Assembly: GCA_013373515.1 (NCBI GenBank)
Contig: JABXHR010000123.1
Coordinates: 1 to 42,666 of the forward strand
Length of the DNA stretch: 42,666 bases
Direction of reading: 5' to 3'
Source of the DNA: Gammaproteobacteria bacterium
GTDB lineage: Bacteria; Pseudomonadota; Gammaproteobacteria; JABXHR01
Every line of letters begins with the position of its first letter. Positions within the stretch are counted from its first letter, which is position 1. Of the stretch, positions 36,547 to 42,666 are shown one piece after another. The notes beneath the pieces are model-generated. The model saw nothing but the letters and a program-made list of their open reading frames with translations, searched no databases and was not told the DNA's origin. The translations under genes were made by a program, and so were the position numbers.

Positions 36547-37265
36547 TCCCTTTGGTATTGGTCCACGGCTTTATGGGCGGATCGGCGCAGTGGGAACACA
36601 GCATTGACCGCCTAGAAGAGCATCTAGACATCATTGCAGTGGATTTGCCCGGGTACGGCAAAAACGCCCACCTAACCCCCATCGATAGCATTGTCGGTTT
36701 CGCAGACTGGGTCATTGATCACCTCAAACAACGCGGCGTGCGCCAGTATCACCTGCTCGGGCACTCCATGGGCGGCATGATTGTGCAAGAAATCGCGCGC
36801 CGAGACGCCGACGCGGTTCAAAAATTAGTCCTCTACGCCACCGGTGCCAAAGGTGTAATGCCGGGGCGCTTCGAGACCATTGCTGAAAGCAAACGCCGCG
36901 CCGCCGAGGACGGCCCAGACGCCACCGCCCGGCGCATTTCGGCCACTTGGTTTTTGCAGCTAGACAAAGCCGCGGGTTATAAGCACTGCGCCCAAGTGGC
37001 ACAACACTCAACCATTGGCTCAATTGACGCAGGACTCACGGCCATGGAAAACTGGGATGGCAGCAATGCCCTTGGCGATATCACCCAACCCACGCTCGTG
37101 CTCTGGGGCGATCGCGACCGAGCTTATTTGTGGCCGCAAATCGAAGCACTGTGGCAGCACATCCCGACTACCAACCTTGCGGTGGTGCCCAACTGCTCCC
37201 ATGCAGTGCACGCAGAAAATAAGACGATTTTTCAGCAGCATCTAATCGATTTTTTGATGGACTAA
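36543..37265 (+). CDS. Alpha/beta hydrolase
   Basis: A 240-residue cytoplasmic hydrolase overlapping the permease stop (ATGA), so part of the importer operon. HGFMGGSAQW forms the oxyanion region, the nucleophile elbow is GHSMGG with Ser75, the acid is in LVLWGDRDRAYLW, and the catalytic His is in NCSHAVHAEN. Substrate unknown; its place in the operon suggests it acts on the imported compound or a derivative. Confidence 0.88.
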   Translation: MIPLVLVHGFMGGSAQWEHSIDRLEEHLDIIAVDLPGYGKNAHLTPIDSIVGFADWVIDHLKQRGVRQYHLLGHSMGGMIVQEIARRDADAVQKLVLYATGAKGVMPGRFETIAESKRRAAEDGPDATARRISATWFLQLDKAAGYKHCAQVAQHSTIGSIDAGLTAMENWDGSNALGDITQPTLVLWGDRDRAYLWPQIEALWQHIPTTNLAVVPNCSHAVHAENKTIFQQHLIDFLMD

Positions 37266-37268
37266 CAT

Positions 37269-37290
37269 GCAAGCTGTACCCACAGCTTGC
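37269..37290. terminator. Stem-loop between convergent genes
   Basis: GCAAGCTGT and ACAGCTTGC pair perfectly over a 4-base loop, between the stop of the hydrolase gene (37265) and the end of the minus-strand gene at 37299. There is no strong T-run on either side, so it may work weakly or in both directions. Confidence 0.5.
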
Positions 37291-37298
37291 GCGCTAGA

Positions 37299-37676
37299 TC
37301 AGACAAAAAACGTCGCATACACAATAAATGCTATCAAGCACAAAATGACCAATCCGGTTACGATGCCACTATTGGATTTAATACGTGTATCTTCGTTGGA
37401 CTGAACGCTTGAGGACGAATGCCTTTCGTATACTGGCTCGCTGTCGATAGGTTCAAGCGGTTCAGCATCGATAACCTGACCCGAAGTTGGCACAGGCCCT
37501 TCATAGTCGAAAATTTCATACCCGCCCTGACCATCAACCTTAATCGATCTCGAGATATACACTGCGCTCTTAAGCGGTATATCCATCCTCTCATGAAGCG
37601 CCTTCACCGCCTCAAGTGTCCGACCCTCCGTCATTAAATCGATAATATCTTGGTCTATTTCAATATCCTTATCCAT
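37299..37676 (-). CDS. Tail-anchored protein with L7/L12-like N-terminal domain
   Basis: About 125 residues from MDKDIEIDQDIIDLMTEG (37676, preceded by AAGGA); a longer upstream frame lacks a ribosome site. Residues about 15-45 (GRTLEAVKALHERMDIPLK) resemble the C-terminal fold of ribosomal L7/L12 (G-x-x-x-EAIK), a motif seen in other small bacterial proteins. A polar linker leads to a single membrane helix near the C-terminus (IVTGLVILCLIAFIVYATFF), so the domain faces the cytoplasm. Base composition is AT-richer than the chromosome genes. Confidence 0.65.
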   Translation of the reverse strand: MDKDIEIDQDIIDLMTEGRTLEAVKALHERMDIPLKSAVYISRSIKVDGQGGYEIFDYEGPVPTSGQVIDAEPLEPIDSEPVYERHSSSSVQSNEDTRIKSNSGIVTGLVILCLIAFIVYATFFV

Positions 37677-37983
37677 ATCAAATCCTTTTAAAACAAAATC
37701 AGCCGCCGTGCCAGCTCTTGCTGGAGACTTTACCATTCTCGTCAACGCGAAAATGAGTATTTTGACTATAAATCCCCATGCACCCGTTGATTATTACATA
37801 TTTTCCTGAGGCTCAATAGAGCCCATATCCGCCCTCAAGATCAAAGACAATGAAATTATCAATAAAACTATGCATCGACTTCATAAAATAACTTCAACTC
37901 ATGCTTAGGGTAAAAAATCTCTCGGACCTACCAAATTGTGAGTAAAGAAGATACTTGGTCGCAAGTCGACCTTTAACGCAGCA
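37677..37983. other. AT-rich gap between small minus-strand genes
   Basis: About 300 bases, strongly AT-rich, without a convincing gene. At 37964-37979 the plus strand reads AGTCGACCTTTAACGC. It is nearly identical (14 of 16) to AGTTGACCTTTAATGC at 39192-39207, beside an attC-like site, so it may be a cassette boundary for the gene ending at 37984. The promoter for the gene at 37299-37676 should lie here. Confidence 0.4.
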
Positions 37984-38442
37984 TTATGCTCCACAATCTA
38001 GCTCAATAACCACTCCGTTTTCAATGACAGCTTTTAGGCTCTGCGCTGCCCCGCCTCCGGCAAAGTAATAAGTATCCCCTGATTTTAAAACCGGCATACC
38101 CAGATGAAAATACAATTCATTCTGCGCTATGCCAGTTTGAAGGGATTCACATATTGCAATATTCCTATAGCTTGGCTTACAGCTCTTATCCCGAGCGCAC
38201 TGACGATGTATGCAGTAATCACCATTGCTGGCCCACTTACCATCCGAATAAAGACACGCGCCCTGCAAAAATAATCTATTCGCTGGCTGCCAATAAAAAA
38301 CAGCAATAGCAGAAATTGCAAAAACGATAATGACCAATAACTTCAATTTACTTTTACTAAAAAATAAACATCGAAACACGTTTAGCCCGACCCAGCCCTT
38401 CCTTAGCACTGTTTGAATTTCGCCCTCTAGCATTGCCCACAC
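37984..38442 (-). CDS. Hypothetical single-helix membrane protein
   Basis: A 152-residue protein from a GTG at 38442 (an ATG at 38433 is also possible). Not recognised. One N-terminal membrane helix (LKLLVIIVFAISAIAVFYW, about 33-51) is followed by an outside-facing domain rich in cysteine: CLYSDGKW, CIHRQC, C in KSCKP, CESLQTG and the final CGA. The many cysteines suggest disulfides. AT-rich; likely a cassette gene. Confidence 0.55.
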   Translation of the reverse strand: MWAMLEGEIQTVLRKGWVGLNVFRCLFFSKSKLKLLVIIVFAISAIAVFYWQPANRLFLQGACLYSDGKWASNGDYCIHRQCARDKSCKPSYRNIAICESLQTGIAQNELYFHLGMPVLKSGDTYYFAGGGAAQSLKAVIENGVVIELDCGA

Positions 38443-38492
38443 TTAAAGCAAAGGCATGATCAGTTCGGCGTCCAGGCCAGTATTGATCATTT

Positions 38493-39188
38493 CTACCAAG
38501 GCAATGACCCTGATTCCATGCAAAGATAGTCCCGGTTTTCGATTTTTTTATTAACGATCAGCTCACTTATTAGCTCTGCCGATTTTTCCGGTGTCATATG
38601 GGCATCTTTTGGTGCCATTTTGGTAAGGAGTCGTCCAGGATGGATCGCTGCCACTCTGATACCATCTGCTTCCAAGTCATCTGCCAAACAGAGAGTAAGC
38701 ATGTTTTGAGCAGCTTTACCTATTCGATACGAGTAGGAACAACCAGAACCTTGCGCTGCTCCTGACGCCTGCATTGACATCGATCCACGCCGAGAGCTTA
38801 TATTAACGACCAAGGCGTTGTTAGATTTACACAGTGCAGTATGGGCACCTTTAACGGTAGAAAAAACACCTAAGCAGTTTGTTTCAAAGGCTGAAGAAAT
38901 CTGCTCTGTAGTCGCAGAGTCAAGACTGGAGCCTTTGCTACCTGAACCTGCATTATTTATCACTACATCGATCGATAAGTCGCCCAAGAAACCTTTGACC
39001 CTTAATTCATGCTCCGGCGACCGGACATCTGAAATAAGAATACTTGCTTTGGGGAATTCCTTTAACAACTCTTCTTTCGCATCAGAACTTCTGACAAGCA
39101 AAAACAAGGTCCACTGATAGCCATTGAAGGCACGCGCAAGTTCTCGCCCAAGCCCTCTTGAAGCTCCAGTGATTAAAATTCTAGGCAA
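38493..39188 (-). CDS. Short-chain dehydrogenase/reductase
   Basis: A 231-residue SDR. The frame opens with a TTG at 39188 about 9 bases after AAAGG; no ATG is available. The cofactor site is TGASRGLGREL, NNAG follows, and the catalytic Ser-Tyr-Lys are in NISSRR and YSYRIGK. A variable C-terminus replaces the usual substrate loop. The leader sequence AAAGGTCAACT directly follows an attC-like site, so this looks like a cassette gene. Substrate unknown. Confidence 0.8.
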   Translation of the reverse strand: MPRILITGASRGLGRELARAFNGYQWTLFLLVRSSDAKEELLKEFPKASILISDVRSPEHELRVKGFLGDLSIDVVINNAGSGSKGSSLDSATTEQISSAFETNCLGVFSTVKGAHTALCKSNNALVVNISSRRGSMSMQASGAAQGSGCSYSYRIGKAAQNMLTLCLADDLEADGIRVAAIHPGRLLTKMAPKDAHMTPEKSAELISELIVNKKIENRDYLCMESGSLPW

Positions 39189-39197
39189 TTTAGTTGA

Positions 39198-39254
39198 CCT
39201 TTAATGCCTAAGGCAGCTGTTAGAGAAGCGCATCAGCTGCCTTCGTTTGTTATA
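39198..39254 (-). repeat. Short attC-like site
   Basis: On the minus strand the site opens with TATAACAAACG, contains the perfect dyad AAGGCAGCTG / CAGCTGCCTT, and ends GGCATTAAAGG. The opening and closing boxes resemble attC R'' (AAC) and R' (GTTRRRY, here ATTAAAG). It is about 57 bases, near the minimum attC size. It overlaps the stop of the gene at 39233, as cassette genes often do. Confidence 0.5.
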
Positions 39255-39622
39255 GATTTCTTATGATATAACTCAATTTTGACAAGCGCCCAAGGAGTGC
39301 AGAAAACGACAAAAAATATCAGTAAACCCATGATGACTCCAAAAATTGGGTAATTCACTGTTGAAATGATTAATGCTATAACCCCGAGAATCAATCCAAC
39401 AAACCTTCTTCGGATAATTAGCCACATCGCAAATGACATCGTCAGCATACTTGCAAGCTCAACGTGCTTATTTAGATCAGAGCGTCTTGGGTCATACAAT
39501 AGATCAGGAAACCCAAAGAATAGATTTAGGAATGTCAAACATACGCTACCAGCAAAAGATACCAATAAAATCCAACCTAGGTAATCGCTTACTCTGAACC
39601 AAATTCTAGTGAGAGTCGTCAC
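39233..39622 (-). CDS. Hypothetical multi-helix membrane protein
   Basis: A 129-residue protein beginning with a GTG (39622) preceded by GAGG. Four hydrophobic helices are visible (about 13-38, 57-70, 74-92, 93-112) with short loops; family not recognised. It lies between two attC-like sites: the boundary GTTATAG is 19 bases upstream of its start, and its stop lies inside the next site. Likely a one-gene cassette. Confidence 0.65.
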   Translation of the reverse strand: MTTLTRIWFRVSDYLGWILLVSFAGSVCLTFLNLFFGFPDLLYDPRRSDLNKHVELASMLTMSFAMWLIIRRRFVGLILGVIALIISTVNYPIFGVIMGLLIFFVVFCTPWALVKIELYHKKSITNEGS

Positions 39623-39633
39623 GCAGCCATCCT

Positions 39634-39738
39634 CTATAACGCCCGGCTATGGCGCCGGAGTGCAGTTGGAATTTTTTGTGGTATCCACCACAAAAAAGGC
39701 CGACGGAACGGAGGTCGCCCATGAGCCGATTGTTATGT
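39634..39738 (-). repeat. attC recombination site of an integron cassette
   Basis: About 105 bases. Reading the minus strand: R'' box ACATAAC followed by AATCGG, and R' box GCGTTATAG at the end, the typical TAACAA...GCGTTA arrangement. The arms pair with small bulges (CGGCTCATGGGCG against CGGCTATGGCG in the opposite arm), as in attC extrahelical bases. The tip is a perfect 11-base dyad, TTTTTTGTGGT / ACCACAAAAAA, over a 4-base loop (39672-39697). It follows the stop of the GFA gene by a few bases. Confidence 0.7.
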
Positions 39739-39741
39739 GAA

Positions 39742-40149
39742 CTAGCCGCGATCTGCGGGATGGTTGACACCGTCATAAGTTGGAATACCGTTTATTTTTA
39801 GAGGATTAATGCCCTCCAGACAGGCCACATTAAAACCGTACTGACTGGGATTAGAGCGGCGCTGGTGGTGCGTATAAATGCCACAGTTGGAGCAAAAAAA
39901 GTGCTTCGCGGTCTTTGTGTTGAATTGATATAGCTTCAGTGTGTCGGCACCACGAACAATTTTGATATCTGACAATGGCACCGATGCAACAATAGCTCCT
40001 CTTCGGCGACACAAAGAGCAGTCGCAACGACGGACGTCTACCAAGCCAACAGGAAGGCTCAATTCAAGTTCGACCATGCCACAGTGGCATGTAGCCTTAT
40101 GTTTAGCTCGAATTGGCACTCCATCAACTTCGGTTAAATTTATTGCCAT
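39742..40149 (-). CDS. GFA-family (glutathione-dependent formaldehyde-activating-like) zinc protein
   Basis: A 135-residue protein with the GFA/CENP-V zinc pattern: CHCG near residue 21, CDCSLCRR near 42-49, and FFCSNCGIYTHH near 84-95. These motifs hold two zinc ions. The family is named after a formaldehyde-glutathione enzyme but most members have unknown roles, and GFA genes are common in integron cassettes. The gene lies between attC-like boxes at 39732-39738 and 40169-40177. Confidence 0.85.
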   Translation of the reverse strand: MAINLTEVDGVPIRAKHKATCHCGMVELELSLPVGLVDVRRCDCSLCRRRGAIVASVPLSDIKIVRGADTLKLYQFNTKTAKHFFCSNCGIYTHHQRRSNPSQYGFNVACLEGINPLKINGIPTYDGVNHPADRG

Positions 40150-40167
40150 ACTTTAATCCGTGGGAGC

Positions 40168-40231
40168 ACATAACAGTCGCTCTCAAGGGAATTTTTTCCC
40201 TCGAGAATTATTTATCCGTTTCCGTTGAGAA
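40168..40231. repeat. Weak attC-like dyad upstream of the GFA gene
   Basis: ACATAACAGTCGC (plus strand, 40169 onward) is matched near 40220 by CCGTTGAGA, with an internal dyad TCAAGGGAA / TTCCCTCGA. The outer box is the same ACATAAC heptamer seen in the site at 39738. Orientation is ambiguous, and this may be a partial or decayed site. Confidence 0.35.
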
Positions 40232-40352
40232 TTGAAAATCAGAACACCCTCAACGCCCACGATATCAATATCTTAGAGGATTTCTGGTAGCTATACTACA
40301 GGGATATCGAGAACCTAAACTCCAGGAAACCTTTAGCGACAAAAAGGCAAAA

Positions 40353-40598
40353 TCAAGCCGCTCGGCAAGTCTGCCGCACCAACCAAACAAACTCAGCCAG
40401 CGCGCCTTTAAAGCGCCCTTTTTCGGCTTTGTAGCACTCGGCTCGATCGAGCACATAACGCGCAGCATTTTGAGGGGTTACATTGGATGGCAATGACATT
40501 AACCATTCTAGGTAAACGCATTTTGCAGTGGTTTCTAGGGTTTTAGCGTCGCCGTGCACGGTGGCAAGACGATCGAAATATTGATGAAGATTAGACAT
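40353..40598 (-). CDS. Unrecognised 81-residue protein downstream of a cobalamin riboswitch
   Basis: Starts at MSNLHQYFDRLATVHGDAKT. I do not recognise a family. It is mostly helical by composition, with no signal peptide or membrane helix, two cysteines (in AKCVYLEW and AECYKAEKG) and a third near the end (RQTCRAA). Composition is like the core genome rather than the AT-rich cassettes. It is the first gene on the same strand after the cobalamin riboswitch, with GAGG 8 bases before the ATG, so B12 probably controls it. Confidence 0.7.
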   Translation of the reverse strand: MSNLHQYFDRLATVHGDAKTLETTAKCVYLEWLMSLPSNVTPQNAARYVLDRAECYKAEKGRFKGALAEFVWLVRQTCRAA

Positions 40599-40628
40599 GC
40601 CTCAAACCTCAGGGTTGAGGCGAGGTTT
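40599..40628 (-). promoter_or_regulatory. Two competing hairpins over the ribosome site of the 81-residue gene
   Basis: In the RNA, AAACCTC (40628-40622) can pair with GAGGTTT (40610-40604), while GCCTCAA (40621-40615) can pair with TTGAGGC (40605-40599). The two hairpins cannot both form as simple stems. The GAGG Shine-Dalgarno is within the first; the bases just before ATG are within the second. This looks like a translation-control platform. Confidence 0.6.
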
Positions 40629-40674
40629 ATTGGTGAGATCTTTTGATTTGCACCACTTGGACACCCCGCCAAGG

Positions 40675-40696
40675 TAAAACAATCGGTGGTAATCAC
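40675..40696 (-). terminator. Small hairpin with T-tract after the B12 box
   Basis: On the minus strand, CGGTG and CACCG pair over ATTAC and are followed by ATTGTTTT. The stem is short, so it may be a weak terminator or part of the riboswitch expression platform. Confidence 0.4.
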
Positions 40697-40862
40697 CGTC
40701 ATAACCTGGCAGGTCTCCTGACTTGGATGTCTGCAACACATTTCGCCTTCCCGCCGAAGCAGTGGCTGTGAAATGGTCTCGATCCTTACAGTTGCGGGGG
40801 CAGTGCTGGATTTTCACCAGCTTCCCTCTTAGCAGCGTAGTGCTGAACCAAGTATGGGCTGA
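40690..40862 (-). promoter_or_regulatory. Cobalamin (B12) riboswitch
   Basis: The minus strand contains GGTGAAAATCCAGCACTGCC directly followed by CCCGCAACTGTAAGG, the conserved core, then CGGCGGGAAGGC, then the B12 box AGTCAGGAGACCTGCCAG at 40705-40722. All conserved elements are in order and spacing. It binds adenosyl- or methylcobalamin and represses the gene below. It starts just after the ilvA stop (40902) and is followed by a 5-base stem, CGGTG / CACCG, with TTGTTTT. Confidence 0.93.
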
Positions 40863-40901
40863 GTATAGCGATTATTTTGTGACCGAGCGTCGCAATTGCG
40901 G

Positions 40902-42419
40902 CTAGCGCAGAAACGATAAATAGGCTTCGTTGTCGCTCTCTTCGTGGTACTGATAACCCAAGCCATCAATACAGGCCTCAAAAGCCGCACTATCGGCGGA
41001 CGGCACTTGGATACCCACCAACACGCGGCCATAGGCGGAGCCGTGGTTGCGGTAGTGAAACAGGCTGATGTTCCAATTTGAGGCATCGGCGATGGTGTCG
41101 AGAAACTTGGCCAAAGCACCTGGGCGCTCGGGAAACTCAAACCGAAATACACGTTCGTCATTGATCATCGGGGCCCGTCCACCGACCATATGCCGGGTGT
41201 GCAGCTTGGCCACTTCGTTGTCGGTCATGTCCATTACCTCTAGCCCGTGTCGGTGCAGCGTATCGAGCAAGGCTTCGCGTCCGGCAACACCCATCACTTG
41301 TACGCCTACAAAGATTTTGGCGTCTTCGCTATCGGAAAAGCGATAGTTAAATTCAGTGACCTGTCGCTCCCCGAGCAATTGGCAAAATGACCGAAATGAA
41401 CCGGGTTTCTCTGGGATGGTCACGGCGAGAATGGCTTCGCGTTGCTCGCCGATTTCGGCGCGCTCGGTCACGTGGCGTAAGCGATCGAAATTGACGTTGG
41501 CACCCGATGTGACCACTGCAATACGCTTGCCCTCCCATTGGTGAGCCGCGATGTATTTCTTGGCCCCCGCCAGCGCTAGGGCACCCGAGGGCTCCAGTAT
41601 GGCGCGCGTGTCGTCGAACACGTCTTTGATGGCGGCACAGATTTCATCGGTATTGGCCGTAATCACTTCGTCGAGGTATTGCGCACAGACGCGGTGAGTC
41701 TCGGTGCCAGCAATGCGCACGGCGCAGCCATCGGCAAAGATGCCCACGGGGCCGATATCCACTGGCTTGCCTGCCTTAATTGCAGCTTGCATACAGGCTG
41801 CATCGTGAGGCTCAACCCCGATGACTTTAGTGTTGGGCCATAAGGATTTGATCAACACCGATACGCCAGCGGCCAGTCCGCCCCCGCCAATTTGCACAAA
41901 GATGGCATCTAGAGGCTCGGGATGTTGCTGCACGATTTCCATGCCCACCGTCCCTTGTCCTGCGATAGTGTGCTCGGCATCAAAGGGATGCACAAAGGCA
42001 TAGCCATGCTGTTTTTGTAACTCGATGGCATGCGCATAGGCGTCGTCAAAGGCATCGCCGTGCAGCACCACTTCACCGCCGAGCGCTTTGACGCCCTCCA
42101 CTTTGAGTTGTGGTGTGGTTTTGGGCATGACAATGACCGACTTTAGCCCCAAATGTTTGGCGCCATTGGCTACGCCCTGGGCGTGATTGCCCGCAGAGGC
42201 GCAGATGACCCCCGTTAGCGCCGGATCAGCTTGCTTGAGGTGAAAAATGGTGTTGTAGGCGCCCCGATTTTTAAAGGAAAACACGCTTTGCTGGTCTTCA
42301 CGCTTGAGAAAAATCTCGTTGTGCAGTTTGCGGCTAATCGAATTCGCTTTTTGCAGGGGCGTTTCGATGGCCACGTCGTAGACGCGCGAGGTGAGAATTT
42401 TCTCAACGTAAGGATCCAT
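40902..42419 (-). CDS. ilvA: Threonine ammonia-lyase (threonine deaminase), biosynthetic
   Basis: About 505 residues, starting at MDPYVEKILTSRVYDVAIETPL, which aligns with Pseudomonas-type IlvA; another ATG lies four codons upstream. The PLP Lys is in SFKNRGAYN, the Ser-rich CASAGNHAQG loop follows, and GGGGLAAGV binds phosphate. Two C-terminal ACT-like regulatory domains (about 325-505) are present, so it is the isoleucine-inhibited biosynthetic form. It makes 2-oxobutanoate for isoleucine. Divergent from rpiA. Confidence 0.95.
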   Translation of the reverse strand: MDPYVEKILTSRVYDVAIETPLQKANSISRKLHNEIFLKREDQQSVFSFKNRGAYNTIFHLKQADPALTGVICASAGNHAQGVANGAKHLGLKSVIVMPKTTPQLKVEGVKALGGEVVLHGDAFDDAYAHAIELQKQHGYAFVHPFDAEHTIAGQGTVGMEIVQQHPEPLDAIFVQIGGGGLAAGVSVLIKSLWPNTKVIGVEPHDAACMQAAIKAGKPVDIGPVGIFADGCAVRIAGTETHRVCAQYLDEVITANTDEICAAIKDVFDDTRAILEPSGALALAGAKKYIAAHQWEGKRIAVVTSGANVNFDRLRHVTERAEIGEQREAILAVTIPEKPGSFRSFCQLLGERQVTEFNYRFSDSEDAKIFVGVQVMGVAGREALLDTLHRHGLEVMDMTDNEVAKLHTRHMVGGRAPMINDERVFRFEFPERPGALAKFLDTIADASNWNISLFHYRNHGSAYGRVLVGIQVPSADSAAFEACIDGLGYQYHEESDNEAYLSFLR

Positions 42420-42528
42420 GAGGCACAGCATTTGTGGAAAGCCTCAAGTGTGCCATATCGCGGGGGACAGTTCACCGTGCAAAGCGCATTTGCGTTAAAC
42501 TACGGCGGTATTTTTTTGGGTGTGAGCA

Positions 42529-42666
42529 ATGGATCAAGATCAAAAGAAGCAGTTGGTTGCAGAGGCGGCGATGGAATATGTCGAATCAGGCATGGTCGTG
42601 GGTGTCGGGACCGGTTCGACGGCCAACAAATTTATTGATCTATTGGGCAAGCGGGGCGACATCGAC
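42529..42666 (+). CDS. rpiA: Ribose-5-phosphate isomerase A, N-terminal part (partial)
   Basis: The start of rpiA, running off the window. [20 protein letters not shown] is followed by the substrate-site motif [16 protein letters not shown], the RpiA signature. It interconverts ribose-5-phosphate and ribulose-5-phosphate. Back-to-back with ilvA across about 110 bases. Confidence 0.93.
   Translation, partial: MDQDQKKQLVAEAAMEYVESGMVVGVGTGSTANKFIDLLGKRGDID

Larger units (their letters stand above)
37964..40230 (-). mobile_element. Putative integron gene-cassette cluster (attC sites, no integrase seen)
   Basis: Four small minus-strand genes of unrelated families and AT-richer composition are interleaved with attC-like dyads: a clear one at 39634-39738, a shorter one at 39198-39254, and weaker ones at 40168-40231 and 37964-37979. 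In an integron, each cassette is a promoterless gene followed by an attC site in the same orientation; gene 39742-40149 and gene 39233-39622 fit this. No integrase gene or attI is in the window, so this would be a cluster lacking an integrase (CALIN) or part of a longer array. The edges are estimates. Confidence 0.6.

Noticed and set aside
38443-38492. Dyad ATGATCA / TGATCAT after the SDR gene as another attC
   Set aside because: No AAC or GTT boxes flank it, so attC identity is not supported; it may only be a hairpin.
40602-40817. Open frames overlapping the cobalamin riboswitch on the minus strand
   Set aside because: They run through conserved riboswitch elements; the RNA explains the sequence and the frames lack ribosome sites.
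1-42666. CRISPR arrays, tRNA or rRNA genes, insertion sequences
   Set aside because: No regularly spaced repeats, no cloverleaf sequence with a recognisable TTCGA arm, no rRNA blocks and no transposase frames were seen by eye.

Overview
The window looks like chromosomal DNA of a gammaproteobacterium, probably marine. The strongest clue is the block ygfB / TIGR02449 coiled-coil gene / zapA / 6S RNA / ygfA with pepP, a gammaproteobacterial arrangement. The divergent ilvA-rpiA pair, MoxR-Bat operon, SoxR and a QseB/PmrA-type two-component pair agree with this. I cannot name the species. Many genes overlap by 1-4 bases, and GTG or TTG starts are common.

Layout. Bases 1-619 hold the end of a MeaB-type GTPase gene and methylmalonyl-CoA epimerase. 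Bases 616-6391 (minus) are a MoxR, DUF58, DUF4381, BatA, BatB/C, BatD-like operon. Bases 6477-10039 (plus) are an SHP / diheme cytochrome c / cytochrome b561 operon with its own response regulator and histidine kinase, behind a PmrA/QseB-like direct repeat. Bases 10016-11375 (minus) hold SoxR and an AEC-family carrier. Bases 11475-16298 (minus) hold an unknown protein, a membrane chemoreceptor-like protein, and PseC and PseB, the first two enzymes of pseudaminic acid synthesis. Bases 16710-21260 hold purU, a GNAT acetyltransferase, a TSUP carrier, a Tas-like aldo/keto reductase and a DUF418 membrane protein. Bases 21581-28394 (minus) hold a YegD-like Hsp70, an M48 lipoprotein protease, a small membrane protein, leuS, pepP and ygfB. 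Bases 28518-29984 (plus) hold the coiled-coil gene, zapA, 6S RNA and ygfA. Bases 29965-30691 are a badly decayed cytochrome P450 pseudogene. Bases 30765-37265 hold a LysR regulator divergent from a CuyA/DcyD-type PLP lyase, a glycine-betaine-class ABC importer and an alpha/beta hydrolase.

Bases 37299-40230 are visibly AT-richer and contain small minus-strand genes of mixed function: an L7/L12-like tail-anchored protein, membrane proteins, an SDR and a GFA-family zinc protein. They are separated by attC-like sites. I read this as a small integron gene-cassette cluster without an integrase in view. Next to it, bases 40353-40862 hold a clear cobalamin riboswitch on the minus strand, followed by an unrecognised 81-residue protein whose ribosome binding site lies inside two competing hairpins. 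Bases 40902-42666 are ilvA and the start of rpiA.

The best candidates for something not described before are the riboswitch-controlled 81-residue protein, the lyase/importer/hydrolase locus with its extended permease, and the small cassette cluster. All functions are read from sequence and remembered family features; no search was run.
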